A DNA stretch of 64,000 bases from Ruminococcus sp. zg-924 (GTDB taxonomy: Bacteria > Bacillota > Clostridia > Oscillospirales > Acutalibacteraceae). Under the pieces are notes generated by a model that had not been told where the DNA came from, searched no databases, and saw nothing but the letters and a program-made list of their open reading frames with translations. The stretch spans positions 82,141 to 146,140 of the forward strand of contig NZ_WNJZ01000003.1 of NCBI RefSeq assembly GCF_024433635.1. Direction: 5' to 3'. The translations under genes were made by a program, and so were the position numbers. Positions 36,464 to 45,703 of the stretch are shown here, one piece after another; positions within the stretch are counted from its first letter, which is position 1; every line of letters begins with the position of its first letter.

Positions 36464-37759
36464 TCAGCTTGTTTTTTGCTCCAGATAATTCATAACATTT
36501 TTGACCTCAGTTTCTGTTTGTTCACTTTCAAGATAATCAAAAGAATAGAACATAAACCCGTCGACGCCCTTTTGTCTGCCAAACTCAATCTGTTCCTTTA
36601 AATTTTCATCGCTGTCAAGCCACGTGCCGTTGTCAGCGTCACTGCCTGCCTTGTATAATCCAAGGCCTATATAAAGCTTTATATCCTTGTTTGTCACAAG
36701 CTTTCGCCAGCTTTCAACAGCTTCATTATAGGGCAGCGTACTGTTGCTCTTGCTGAAATAATTTTGAGGACACAGGTAGTCGCAGTAGCCGCTTATGCTG
36801 CCCCAGGTTTTAATATCGGCTCCCATTTTTATATCGTTGCTGATGTTTCCCTGCGGTGAAATTCCAAACACAACCTTGCTGTTAACAGACTTTATTCCGC
36901 TGTAAACTCCGCTGACGAGCGAGTTTATATTTTCTGTTCTCCATTCGAGGTGCGACATTGCGTTATCACTGCTTTCAAGCAAGTTTAAATAGCTGTTGTA
37001 TTCTTTGCTGTCGTAATCTTCACTTTCATCGGGATAAAAATAATCATCAAAGTGAACGCCGTCAACGTCATATCTTGACACAAGCTCCTTTATAGAGCCT
37101 GTGATATATTCTCTTACTTTTTCGTATGCAGGATTTAAGTAAATTCCGCCGTCATACTCCATCGTGTAGCGGTCGTTGCTTTCGTCGTCGTCGTTTTGCC
37201 ACAGGCTGTACGGGCTGTACTGTGATAACTCAGGCGGTGTTTCGCTGACCTTTATTCTAAGCGGATTTATCCAGGCGTGAAATTCAAGACCGCTTTCGTG
37301 TGTTTTTTCAACCATATATTTCATTGCGTCATATCCCGGATTCTCGCCTTGGGTTTCTGTTAATATGTGCGAAAACGGAAAGTAATCGGACATATACATT
37401 GAATCACCGTATGGCCGAACGTGGACAACCAAGGCGTTCATTTTATGCGCCTTTGCAACGCTTACTATATTGTCATAATTATCCTTAAAAGCCTGCTCGC
37501 TTGGTTCATCATCAACCATAAGCGACATATACGGCACCCAAACCGCAAGCATCTCATCACTTTTGTTTTCTGCGGAGGTCTGTACGGCTTCCTCGTCCTT
37601 ATTGCTCGGCTTGGCTTGAGCTGTACTTGAAGAGGGGCTTGTTTCTTTGTTTTTCACGGCAATATTGTTGCCGGGGTTTAGCTTCCACATTATTCCGACC
37701 ACACATATAAGCACAGCCAAGGCTGTAATCAGCGGTGCGGCAGTACCGTTTTTTTTCAA
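36464..37759 (-). CDS. membrane-anchored GHL10-family hydrolase (YngK-like)
   Basis: 431 residues. An N-terminal uncleaved signal anchor (about 8-27) is followed by a Ser/Lys-rich linker to about 70. The rest is the glycosyl hydrolase-like TIM barrel of the YngK/GHL10 group (MLAVWVPYMSL, NALVVHVRPYGDSMY, EFHAWINPLRI, DGVHFDDYFYP, FGISPQGN). Some relatives are proposed to act on glycans of the cell envelope; the substrate is unknown. Converges with mtaB, leaving 16 bases between stops. Confidence 0.85.
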   Translation of the reverse strand: MKKNGTAAPLITALAVLICVVGIMWKLNPGNNIAVKNKETSPSSSTAQAKPSNKDEEAVQTSAENKSDEMLAVWVPYMSLMVDDEPSEQAFKDNYDNIVSVAKAHKMNALVVHVRPYGDSMYMSDYFPFSHILTETQGENPGYDAMKYMVEKTHESGLEFHAWINPLRIKVSETPPELSQYSPYSLWQNDDDESNDRYTMEYDGGIYLNPAYEKVREYITGSIKELVSRYDVDGVHFDDYFYPDESEDYDSKEYNSYLNLLESSDNAMSHLEWRTENINSLVSGVYSGIKSVNSKVVFGISPQGNISNDIKMGADIKTWGSISGYCDYLCPQNYFSKSNSTLPYNEAVESWRKLVTNKDIKLYIGLGLYKAGSDADNGTWLDSDENLKEQIEFGRQKGVDGFMFYSFDYLESEQTETEVKNVMNYLEQKTS

Positions 37760-37824
37760 AATAGCACATCCTTTTACCTGAAAATTGGTACTACATTCTA
37801 TGCAGCAGGGAGAGTTAAAATACT

Positions 37825-38139
37825 ATGATAAGCCCACAAAATGTCAAGAGCCTTTTAACAGTTGTTCTGTTAGTCTGGCTTGCAATAATAAGCCTTGTGT
37901 CAATTATCGTAACGGCAGTCGATAAATACAAGGCTATCCGCCACAGCTGGCGAATAAAGGAAAGCACACTGCTGATTCTTTCGGCGCTTGGCGGCAGCGT
38001 TGCAATGTTTGTAACAATGCAGATAATAAGGCACAAGACGAAAAAGCTGAAATTTATGCTCGGTATTCCGGCAATATTCATTTTTCAGGCTGCGCTTGTT
38101 GTTTGTATCTATATGGTGCTTAACAATGTCTGGGGTTAA
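37825..38139 (+). CDS. DUF1294 membrane protein
   Basis: 104 residues with three predicted membrane helices. The DKYKAIRHSWRIKESTLL segment and the LGGSVAMFVTM / RHKTKKLKF run are the family hallmark. Function unknown. Its 3' end overlaps the start of the pseudouridine synthase gene, so the two are likely coupled. Confidence 0.82.
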   Translation: MISPQNVKSLLTVVLLVWLAIISLVSIIVTAVDKYKAIRHSWRIKESTLLILSALGGSVAMFVTMQIIRHKTKKLKFMLGIPAIFIFQAALVVCIYMVLNNVWG

Positions 38140-39010
38140 GTCGGCAAGTCTGCTGGAGTTTTGCGTGCCGCAAGGCTGTGACGGTGTCTTGCTTGGAACC
38201 TTCCTGCACAAGACAAAGAACGTATCTCAGCGTATAATCAGAAACGCAAAGAGAACAGAGCTTGGAATTACGGCAGACGGTAAGCACATAAGAACGGTTG
38301 ACAGTGTTAAAGTCGGGCAAACAATAAGAATATTACTGCCAAAGCCGCAGTGCGATATGCAGCCTGAGGATATTCCGCTTGAAATAGTTTACGAGGACGA
38401 GCATTATCTTCTGCTGAACAAGGGCAGTAATATGCCTGTTCACCCAACATCAAGCATACACGTTTCCGATACGCTTGCAAACGGCGTGTCATATTATATG
38501 CGGCAGTGCGGAGATTTGTTTTCAATAAGCATTGTTAACAGACTTGACAAGGACACATCGGGTCTTGTGCTGATAGCAAAAAATGCCTATGCCGCCGAGA
38601 ATGCCGCACAAACAGCACAGAAGAAATACAGGGCAATCTGCTCAGGCAAGATAAACTCATCCGGCAGGATAGACGCACCCATTGCAAGACAGAGCAACAG
38701 TATTATAACCCGCTGTGTAAGTGAAAGCGGCGCAAGAGCCGTAACAAATTATGAGCCGGAGAAAATCTGCGGCGGCAGAACTCTCGTTGCGGTAAGGCTT
38801 GAAACGGGCAGAACGCATCAGATAAGAGTGCATTTTTCATATATAGGGCATCCGCTTGAGGGCGACGATATGTACGGCGGCTCTTTGGATAATATAAATC
38901 GGCAGGCGTTGCACTGCTCTGAGCTTTCGTTTTATCACCCTATACTTGAGCGAAGGCTTAAATTCAAGTCGCCTCTTCCTGATGATATGGCAAAACTGCT
39001 TGAAATATAG
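38126..39010 (+). CDS. RluA-family pseudouridine synthase
   Basis: 294 residues. An N-terminal S4-like part is followed by the catalytic domain with VNRLDKDTSGLVLIAKN (catalytic Asp in HRLD/NRLD motif II) and LETGRTHQIRVHFSYIGHPL. Modifies uridines in rRNA (RluC/RluD type); the exact position cannot be told. Start at MSGVKSAS, overlapping the upstream gene by 14 bases; an in-frame ATG or TTG further up is possible. Confidence 0.9.
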   Translation: MSGVKSASLLEFCVPQGCDGVLLGTFLHKTKNVSQRIIRNAKRTELGITADGKHIRTVDSVKVGQTIRILLPKPQCDMQPEDIPLEIVYEDEHYLLLNKGSNMPVHPTSSIHVSDTLANGVSYYMRQCGDLFSISIVNRLDKDTSGLVLIAKNAYAAENAAQTAQKKYRAICSGKINSSGRIDAPIARQSNSIITRCVSESGARAVTNYEPEKICGGRTLVAVRLETGRTHQIRVHFSYIGHPLEGDDMYGGSLDNINRQALHCSELSFYHPILERRLKFKSPLPDDMAKLLEI

Positions 39011-39054
39011 ACGAAATAAAGAAAATATAAAAATGAAATTTTACGTTACTGCAC

Positions 39055-39083
39055 TTGCATATTGCATACTGCTGTGGTAAAAT
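39055..39083 (+). promoter_or_regulatory. predicted sigma-A promoter of ilvE
   Basis: TTGCAT (39055-39060), 17-nt spacer, TAAAAT (39078-39083). Confidence 0.65.
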
Positions 39084-39116
39084 ATAGTTGATAAATTTAG
39101 AGAGAGGGCATTTATT

Positions 39117-40187
39117 ATGCAGGAAATCAAAATCGAACTTACTAAGACTCCAAAAGAAAAGCCGGCTGACGAAAGCCATCTTGGATTTGGTAAAATATTC
39201 TCTGACCATATGTTCGTTATGAACTATGATGAGGGACAGGGCTGGCATGACCCAAGAATCGTCCCGTATGGACCTATCGAGCTTATGCCTGCGGCTATGT
39301 GCTTGCACTACGGCCAGGAGGTATTCGAGGGTATGAAGGCTTACAGAACACAGGAGGGCAAGATTGTTCTTTTCAGACCTGAGAAGAACATGGCAAGACT
39401 AAATGTGTCTAATGAAAGACTTTGCATCCCGAAGATTGACGAGGAATTCTGCGTTGAGGCTATCAAGAAGCTCGTTGAAATTGAAAAGGACTGGGTACCG
39501 CACACAGAGGGCGCTTCACTCTACCTTCGTCCGTTCATCTTTGCAACAGACCCGTTCATCGGCGTTCATCCGGCACACCAGCTCACCTTTATGGTAATCT
39601 GCTCACCGTCAGGCGCATATTATCCGGAAGGACTTGACCCGGTTAAGATTTATGTTGAGCAGAATTATGTTCGTGCCGTAAAGGGCGGAATGGGCTTCAC
39701 AAAAACAGCAGGTAACTATGCCGCATCGCTCAAGGCTCAGGACGAGAGTGAAAAGCTTGGCTACACACAGGTTCTTTGGCTTGACGGCGTAGAGAGAAAG
39801 TACATAGAAGAAGTAGGCACAATGAATGTGTTCTTCGTTATCGGTGACGAGGTTGTAACTCCGTCACTCCAGGGTTCTATCCTTTCGGGCATCACAAGAA
39901 TGTCGTCAATTGAACTTCTTAAGTCATGGGGCTACAAGGTTTCTGAAAGAAAGCTTTCTGTCGACGAGGTTGCCAAGGCTTATGATAACGGCGAGCTTAA
40001 GGAAGCTTTCGGTACAGGTACCGCCGCAGTTATTTCACCAATCGGTGAGCTTAAGTGGGGCGACAAGGTTATGAAAATCAATAACGGCGAAATCGGACCT
40101 ATCTCACAAAAACTTTACAACGATCTCACAGGTATTCAGTGGGGCAAGGTTGAGGATAAGTTCGGCTGGATTCAGGAAGTTAAGTAA
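39117..40187 (+). CDS. ilvE: branched-chain amino acid aminotransferase
   Basis: 356 residues, PLP fold type IV, of the longer BCAT type (not the 300-residue D-amino acid group). [25 protein letters not shown] and [13 protein letters not shown] are visible; Lys206 in the last motif is the likely PLP lysine. The C-terminal [12 protein letters not shown] loop completes the signature. Interconverts Leu, Ile and Val with their 2-oxo acids. Own promoter and terminator. Confidence 0.94.
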   Translation: MQEIKIELTKTPKEKPADESHLGFGKIFSDHMFVMNYDEGQGWHDPRIVPYGPIELMPAAMCLHYGQEVFEGMKAYRTQEGKIVLFRPEKNMARLNVSNERLCIPKIDEEFCVEAIKKLVEIEKDWVPHTEGASLYLRPFIFATDPFIGVHPAHQLTFMVICSPSGAYYPEGLDPVKIYVEQNYVRAVKGGMGFTKTAGNYAASLKAQDESEKLGYTQVLWLDGVERKYIEEVGTMNVFFVIGDEVVTPSLQGSILSGITRMSSIELLKSWGYKVSERKLSVDEVAKAYDNGELKEAFGTGTAAVISPIGELKWGDKVMKINNGEIGPISQKLYNDLTGIQWGKVEDKFGWIQEVK

Positions 40188-40209
40188 TTAAGCAAAAATA
40201 TAAAATTAT

Positions 40210-40247
40210 GCCGCTGTTACGCTCAAAAGGCTTTCAGCGGCGTTTTT
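40210..40247 (+). terminator. terminator of ilvE
   Basis: GCCGCTG / CAGCGGC stem with an 18-nt loop, then GTTTTT. Confidence 0.7.
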
Positions 40248-40347
40248 GCGGCTAAATTATGGTAAATACGGCAATGTAAAGCTATACAGGCAGGCTATGG
40301 ACTTATACCATTTGATAACATAAACAGACCATAAGCCAAAAAGGGGT

Positions 40348-41235
40348 GTGAATTTTACGAGCGCATTTTTTATTTTAGCGGCAGGAGCATTGTGGGGACT
40401 TATCTCGCTGTTTGTAAATGCATTAAAGAGCCTTGGGCTAAACTCTATTCAATGCGTTGCGCTCAGAGTGCTTCTTTCGGCTGTTATAATGATTATATAT
40501 ATTTTGCTGAAGGATAAATCCCAGCTTAAAATTAAGCTTAAGGATATAGGCTATTTTATCGGAACAGGAATACTCAGCATAGTGTTTTTTAATTTCTGCT
40601 ATTTTGAAGCGATAGAGCAACTCGGCGGTGCAGCGGTTCCTGCCTTGCTTTTGTATATGGCGCCGGTGTTTGTAATGCTGATCTCGCTGTTTGTTTTCAA
40701 AGAAAAAATAACGGCTAATAAGCTTGCAGCGTTGATTATGACTGTTGTTGGACTTTGTTTTGTCACAGGTGTGTTCACCGGCGGCGAAAGAATTTCCCTT
40801 TATGCTCTAATGTTAGGCTTAGGCTCAGGTCTTGGATATGCGCTATACAGCATCTTCGGCAAGCTGCTCGCAGACAAGTACGGCTCTATTACTATAACAG
40901 CCTACACCTTCATTGTCGCTTCAATCGGCGTTGTGCCGTTTTCCGGATTGATACCGAAAATGAACCTGCTATTAAATCCAACAGGAATATTTGCGGCATT
41001 GGGACTTGCCGTAATAAGCACAGTTGCGCCGTATCTGCTCTACACAAACGGCCTGCGCCGGATAGAAGCAGGCAAGGCAGCAATTCTTGCAACCGTAGAA
41101 CCTGTTGTCGCCGCAATAGTCGGCGTTGTGGTGTTTCATGAGGAAATAACGCTATCAAAGCTTTTGGGTATGTTATTTATTATTCTGGCGATAGTTGCAC
41201 TGAATGTTAAAATAACTCGCAATCAACATTCCTGA
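40348..41235 (+). CDS. EamA (DMT) family permease
   Basis: 295 residues, ten predicted membrane helices in two EamA repeats (first ending near 140, second starting near 150). Motifs ALWGLISLFV and the second-repeat GLGYALYSIFGK are typical. Drug/metabolite exporter superfamily; substrate unknown. Start uncertain: GTG at 40348 is only one base after AAGGGG, while an ACG at 40357 is 10 bases after it. Confidence 0.88.
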   Translation: MNFTSAFFILAAGALWGLISLFVNALKSLGLNSIQCVALRVLLSAVIMIIYILLKDKSQLKIKLKDIGYFIGTGILSIVFFNFCYFEAIEQLGGAAVPALLLYMAPVFVMLISLFVFKEKITANKLAALIMTVVGLCFVTGVFTGGERISLYALMLGLGSGLGYALYSIFGKLLADKYGSITITAYTFIVASIGVVPFSGLIPKMNLLLNPTGIFAALGLAVISTVAPYLLYTNGLRRIEAGKAAILATVEPVVAAIVGVVVFHEEITLSKLLGMLFIILAIVALNVKITRNQHS

Positions 41236-41323
41236 TTGCCTAATACAATTATGCGTTTTGTATTCAACATTGCCGTTTGCGGCACGCAAGAGCGTTACCT
41301 AAATTTCGTTCACAATGCATCAG

Positions 41324-41350
41324 CCTTCCCCAAAAAGGGAAGGTTTTTTT
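41324..41350 (+). terminator. terminator after the EamA gene
   Basis: CCTTCCC / GGGAAGG stem with a 6-nt loop, then TTTTTTT. Confidence 0.85.
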
Positions 41351-41360
41351 ATTTTCTCTA

Positions 41361-41389
41361 TTGACAATGCTGTAAAATGGGTGTATATT
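41361..41389 (+). promoter_or_regulatory. predicted sigma-A promoter of cysK
   Basis: TTGACA (41361-41366), 17-nt spacer, TATATT (41384-41389). It starts 11 bases after the terminator. Confidence 0.78.
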
Positions 41390-41400
41390 AATATCACGGC

Positions 41401-41466
41401 CATAACATAGTAATACAGTATGTTTTGTAGGGATGGAACAGCTGCATATATTTCTTTCATAACATA
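41401..41466. repeat. repeated and inverted motif in the cysK leader
   Basis: CATAACATA occurs at 41401-41409 and 41458-41466. The first copy also forms an inverted repeat AACATA (41404-41409) with TATGTT (41419-41424). It lies in the ~130-base untranslated leader of cysK and may be a regulator site. No known riboswitch was recognised. Confidence 0.4.
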
Positions 41467-41523
41467 TATACTTACTTGTTGGCAATTTCGATAGAAAACA
41501 GAAAAATGAAAGGATTGATTTTT

Positions 41524-42453
41524 GTGGCAGTATATAAGAGCATAACAGACTTAATCGGAGGAACTCCGCTTATGGAGCTTTCCAACTACGAAAAGGAGAA
41601 CAACATTGAGGCAACAATTGTTGCAAAGCTTGAGTACTTCAACCCGGCAGGCAGCGTTAAGGACAGAATTGCTAAGGCTATGATTGAGGACGCAGAAGAG
41701 AAGGGCATATTAAAGCCGGGTGCAACAATCATTGAGCCGACCTCAGGCAACACAGGTATCGGTCTTGCAAGCGTGGCAGCGTCAAAGGGCTACAAGGTTA
41801 TATTGACAATGCCGGAAACAATGAGCATAGAGAGAAGAAATCTTTTGAAGGCATATGGCGCAAAGCTTGTTTTAACAGACGGAGCAAAGGGAATGAAGGG
41901 CGCTATTGCTAAGGCTGACGAGCTTAACGCAGAGATTGAAAATTCGGTTATACTCGGTCAGTTTGTAAACCCTGCAAACCCTGCTGTTCACAAAGCAACA
42001 ACTGGCCCTGAAATCTGGAAGGATACAGACGGCAAGGTTGATATTTTTGTTGCAGGCGTCGGCACAGGTGGAACGCTGACAGGCACAGGCGAATATTTGA
42101 AATCTCAGAACCCAAATATCAAGGTTGTGGCTGTTGAGCCTGAAACATCACCTGTTCTCTCAAAGGGAACACCCGGACCGCACAAAATTCAGGGAATTGG
42201 CGCAGGCTTTGTTCCTAAAACTCTGAATACAGATATTTATGACGAGATTATCACAGTTAAAAACGAGGACGCATTCACAACAGGCAACAAAATTGCAAAG
42301 GCTGAGGGTGTTCTTGTCGGAATTTCCTCCGGTGCGGCTGTTTGGGCGGCAACACAGCTTTCAAAGCGTCCGGAGAATAAGGGTAAGGTAATAGTAGCTC
42401 TGCTTCCTGATACAGGCGAGAGATACCTTTCGACACCGCTTTTTGGCGAATAA
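41524..42453 (+). CDS. cysK: cysteine synthase (O-acetylserine sulfhydrylase)
   Basis: 309 residues, PLP fold type II. It makes cysteine from O-acetylserine and sulfide. The PLP Lys46 is in [24 protein letters not shown] binds substrate; [14 protein letters not shown] binds the PLP phosphate. GTG start chosen: it sits 9 bases after GAAAGGA and gives the family's N-terminus [15 protein letters not shown]; a longer frame upstream lacks a site. Confidence 0.95.
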   Translation: MAVYKSITDLIGGTPLMELSNYEKENNIEATIVAKLEYFNPAGSVKDRIAKAMIEDAEEKGILKPGATIIEPTSGNTGIGLASVAASKGYKVILTMPETMSIERRNLLKAYGAKLVLTDGAKGMKGAIAKADELNAEIENSVILGQFVNPANPAVHKATTGPEIWKDTDGKVDIFVAGVGTGGTLTGTGEYLKSQNPNIKVVAVEPETSPVLSKGTPGPHKIQGIGAGFVPKTLNTDIYDEIITVKNEDAFTTGNKIAKAEGVLVGISSGAAVWAATQLSKRPENKGKVIVALLPDTGERYLSTPLFGE

Positions 42454-42602
42454 AATAAAAAAAGGTGATTTGCCTGACCGCTGTGCATAGTCTCCATTGT
42501 TAAATGGAGGCGGCACAGCCACAGGCTCTTACAGAATACGCTTAGGCGTATTTCTTATACATAATTCAGTTTTTTCTGCTCAGTATATTATAGGTGATAA
42601 AT

Positions 42603-43517
42603 TTGTACGATGTAATAATAGTCGGCTCAGGTCCTGCGGGTCTTTCAGCCGCACTTTATGCGAAACGGGCAATGCTCAATACTATTGTTATTGAGGAAAT
42701 GCCGTTAAGCGGCGGTCAGATAATAAATACAAGCGATGTTGATAACTATATAGGTTTGCCTGGAGTCGGCGGCTTTGAGCTTGCGCAGGCATTCCGACAG
42801 CACGTTGACAGCTATAAAGCCGAGTTCAAAACTGCATCCGTGACAAAGCTTGAGGATAACGGCAGCCATAAAACCCTCACACTGAACAGCGGAGAACAGC
42901 TTGAAACAAAAACGGTTATTATTGCAACAGGGGCGAAGAACCGCACTCTCGGAGTGTCGGGCGAAGCGGAGCTTACAGGCAGAGGTGTTTCCTACTGCGC
43001 AACCTGTGACGGCGGTTTTTACAGAGGAAAAACAGTTGCGGTTGTCGGCGGCGGAGATGTTGCGCTTGAGGACGCAATTTATTTGAGCAGAATCTGTAAA
43101 AAGGTCTGTGTTATCCACCGGCGTGACGAGTTCCGAGGAGCGAAAATTCTATCAGACAGCGTAAAGAGCCTTGAAAATATTGAAATATTGTGGAATACAA
43201 CCGTTGAGAAAATCAGCGGAACAGACAGGCTTGAAAGCGTTGACATTAAAAACAAGCTCAGTGGCGCAGTCAACACACTTCCGCTTGACGGTTTATTTAT
43301 TGCTGTCGGCACAGTGCCAAACAGCGGCATAATAAACGGAATAGCACAGCTTGACAGCGGAGGATATATTGTAGCTGACGAAACCTGCAAGACGAGTGCA
43401 GACGGCATTTTTGCCGCAGGCGATGTCCGTACAAAGCAGGTGCGGCAGGTTATAACAGCGGCGGCAGACGGAGCCTGCGCTGTTGACAGCGTGGAGAAAT
43501 ATTTAATTAACTGCTAA
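42603..43517 (+). CDS. trxB: thioredoxin reductase
   Basis: 304 residues. FAD motif GSGPAGLSAALYA at the N-terminus, redox pair CATC (Cys132, Cys135), NADPH motif GGGDVALEDA followed by HRRDEFR, and the C-terminal GIFAAGDVR. Reduces thioredoxin with NADPH. TTG start at 42603 is supported by AGGTGA just upstream; a GTG at 42594 overlaps that site. Upstream spacer (42454-42602) holds an AATACGC / GCGTATT hairpin at about 42535-42552. Confidence 0.92.
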   Translation: MYDVIIVGSGPAGLSAALYAKRAMLNTIVIEEMPLSGGQIINTSDVDNYIGLPGVGGFELAQAFRQHVDSYKAEFKTASVTKLEDNGSHKTLTLNSGEQLETKTVIIATGAKNRTLGVSGEAELTGRGVSYCATCDGGFYRGKTVAVVGGGDVALEDAIYLSRICKKVCVIHRRDEFRGAKILSDSVKSLENIEILWNTTVEKISGTDRLESVDIKNKLSGAVNTLPLDGLFIAVGTVPNSGIINGIAQLDSGGYIVADETCKTSADGIFAAGDVRTKQVRQVITAAADGACAVDSVEKYLINC

Positions 43518-43523
43518 CAAAAC

Positions 43524-43560
43524 AGCGGTGATTATGCACACACATAATCACCGCTTTAAT
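43524..43560. terminator. bidirectional terminator between trxB and nadA
   Basis: Perfect 13-bp stem AGCGGTGATTATG / CATAATCACCGCT with loop CACACA, between converging genes; T-rich on both strands. Confidence 0.85.
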
Positions 43561-43581
43561 AATGCGATTAATTGTATTAAC

Positions 43582-44493
43582 TTAGCCTAACTCAATCATC
43601 TTGTCGATACAGCGTCTTGCCTGCGTTATGGTTTCATCATCCATAACCATCTCTTCGCCGCTTATACCCTGAACGCAGTTTAAAACATCTACAAGCGTTG
43701 TAAGCCGCATATTTCTGCACATAAGCTTTTGTGAGAGATAGTAAAAACGCTTGTCCGGACATTCATATTGCAAATGCTCGGCAATACTCAGCTCAGTTCC
43801 AATGATGAATTCCTTTGCGTCAGACTTCTTTGCAAAGTCCATAATAGCAGAGGTCGAGCCGATGAAGTCTGCTTTTTCGCATACAGACGGCTGACACTCA
43901 GGATGAACAAGCAAAAGCGCATTGGGGTGCTTAGCCTTTGCAATTTCAACGTCCCTCTTGTCAACGCTTGCGTGCGTGGGACAGCCGCCGTTTAACAGCT
44001 TAATGTTCTTGTTCGGAAGCTGTTTTGCAACGTGGTCGCCAAGGTTGCAGTCGGGAATAAATAATATATTGTCGTTCTCAATCTTGTTTACAATCTTAAC
44101 AGCAGACGATGACGTAACGCAAACGTCACATATTGTCTTGAGCTCCGCTGTGGTGTTTATGTACGCAACAACAGTGTAGTCAGGGTACTTCTCCTTAACA
44201 GCAGAAATCAGTTCCTTGTCCATCTGCTCTGCCATTGGGCAGCCTGCGTCTGGGCTTACAAGATAAACTGTTTTTTCCGGTGATAAAATCTTAACCGTTT
44301 CAGCCATAAAGCGAACGCCGCACATTAAAATTGTCTTTTGCGGCGCTTTGCTTGCCATAACACTTAACTGGAACGAGTCGCCTGTGAAGTCGGCAACCTC
44401 CAGAATTTCGTGTGCTTGATAGCTGTGGGCAAGAATACAAATGTCCTTTTCCTTTTTAAGCCTGATAATTTCTTCCTGTATGTCCTTAATCAT
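43582..44493 (-). CDS. nadA: quinolinate synthase
   Basis: 303 residues. [4Fe-4S] enzyme condensing iminoaspartate with dihydroxyacetone phosphate to quinolinate, the de novo start of NAD synthesis. The three cluster cysteines lie in MCGVRFMAETVK, HPECQPSVCEKAD and the C-terminal LNCVQGISGEEM region. AHSYQAHEIL at the N-terminus is typical. nadB and nadC, its usual partners, are not in the window. Strong GGAGGG ribosome site. Confidence 0.95.
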   Translation of the reverse strand: MIKDIQEEIIRLKKEKDICILAHSYQAHEILEVADFTGDSFQLSVMASKAPQKTILMCGVRFMAETVKILSPEKTVYLVSPDAGCPMAEQMDKELISAVKEKYPDYTVVAYINTTAELKTICDVCVTSSSAVKIVNKIENDNILFIPDCNLGDHVAKQLPNKNIKLLNGGCPTHASVDKRDVEIAKAKHPNALLLVHPECQPSVCEKADFIGSTSAIMDFAKKSDAKEFIIGTELSIAEHLQYECPDKRFYYLSQKLMCRNMRLTTLVDVLNCVQGISGEEMVMDDETITQARRCIDKMIELG

Positions 44494-44546
44494 CTAAAAT
44501 CCCTCCGCTCAAAACCGAGTTGGTTTGTTTACTGGAATATATAATA

Positions 44547-45641
44547 TTATACGTTAAAGCGGAACAGCACAACGTCGCCGTCCTTCATAACGTATTCCTT
44601 TCCTTCACTGCGAACAAGTCCTTTTTCCTTGGCAGCCGCCATAGAGCCGCAAGCAATTAAATCGTCATATGCGATAACCTCGGCTCTGATAAAGCCACGC
44701 TCAAAGTCTGTGTGGATTTTACCTGCCGCCTGCGGAGCTTTAGTGCCGTTTTTAATAGTCCATGCACGAACCTCCTGCTTGCCTGCGGTTAGGTAAGAGA
44801 TAAGACCCAAAAGCGAATAGCACTCGGTAATAAGTCTGTCAAGACCTGAGCTTGAAAGACCCATATCGGCAAGGAACATATCCTTTTCTTCCTTGTCCAT
44901 ATCGGCAATTTCCTCTTCCAAGCCGGCACAAATCGGCAGAACACCTGCGTGTTCCTCGGCGGCAATCTCCTTGACCTGAGCAAGATACTTGTTGTCGTCA
45001 ATGCCGTTTGAGAAATCCTCGTCACTCATATTTGCGGCGTAAATAATCGGCTTGTTTGTGAGCAGTGCAACGCTCGACAAAAGCTCAGATTCCTCCTCAC
45101 TGCACTCAACGCTTCTTGCTGACTTACCCTCGTTTAGGTTATCAAGCACTCTCTTAAAGAAGTCGAGGTCAGCCTGATATTTCTTGTCAGCCTTTATAAG
45201 CTTCTGAGTTTTGTCAATTCTGCGTTCAATCATCTCAACGTCAGACAGTACAAGCTCTAAATTAATCGTTTCAATATCACGCTTTGGGTCAATACTGCCC
45301 TCAACGTGAACAATATCGTCGTTTTCAAAACAGCGTACAACGTGAACAATAGCGTCACATTCTCTTATGTTGCTCAAAAACTTGTTTCCAAGACCCTCAC
45401 CCTTTGAAGCTCCCTTAACAAGTCCCGCTATGTCAACAAATTCAATAGTTGCCGGAGTGTACTTGTCAGGGTCGTACATCTCGGCAAGCTTGTCAAGACG
45501 CTTGTCGGGAACGGCAACAACACCAACGTTCGGCTCAATTGTGCAGAACGGGTAGTTTGCAGACTGAGCGCCTGCGTTTGTAATAGCGTTAAAAAGTGTA
45601 CTCTTGCCAACATTAGGCAAGCCAACAATACCTAATTTCAT
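44547..45641 (-). CDS. ychF: YchF/OLA1-family P-loop ATPase
   Basis: 364 residues. Obg-like protein with Walker A GLPNVGKSTLFNA, a switch region FVDIAGLVKGASKGEG, a coiled insertion (about 130-200) and a C-terminal TGS domain (GTKAPQAAGKIHTDFERGF). Family members prefer ATP over GTP and interact with ribosomes in stress response. Good AAAGGACG ribosome site. Confidence 0.95.
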   Translation of the reverse strand: MKLGIVGLPNVGKSTLFNAITNAGAQSANYPFCTIEPNVGVVAVPDKRLDKLAEMYDPDKYTPATIEFVDIAGLVKGASKGEGLGNKFLSNIRECDAIVHVVRCFENDDIVHVEGSIDPKRDIETINLELVLSDVEMIERRIDKTQKLIKADKKYQADLDFFKRVLDNLNEGKSARSVECSEEESELLSSVALLTNKPIIYAANMSDEDFSNGIDDNKYLAQVKEIAAEEHAGVLPICAGLEEEIADMDKEEKDMFLADMGLSSSGLDRLITECYSLLGLISYLTAGKQEVRAWTIKNGTKAPQAAGKIHTDFERGFIRAEVIAYDDLIACGSMAAAKEKGLVRSEGKEYVMKDGDVVLFRFNV

Positions 45642-45703
45642 TTTTTTCGTCCTTTCGATATCTTCTGACTAATAATTATATCAAATTTTTCCAACAATAT
45701 CAA

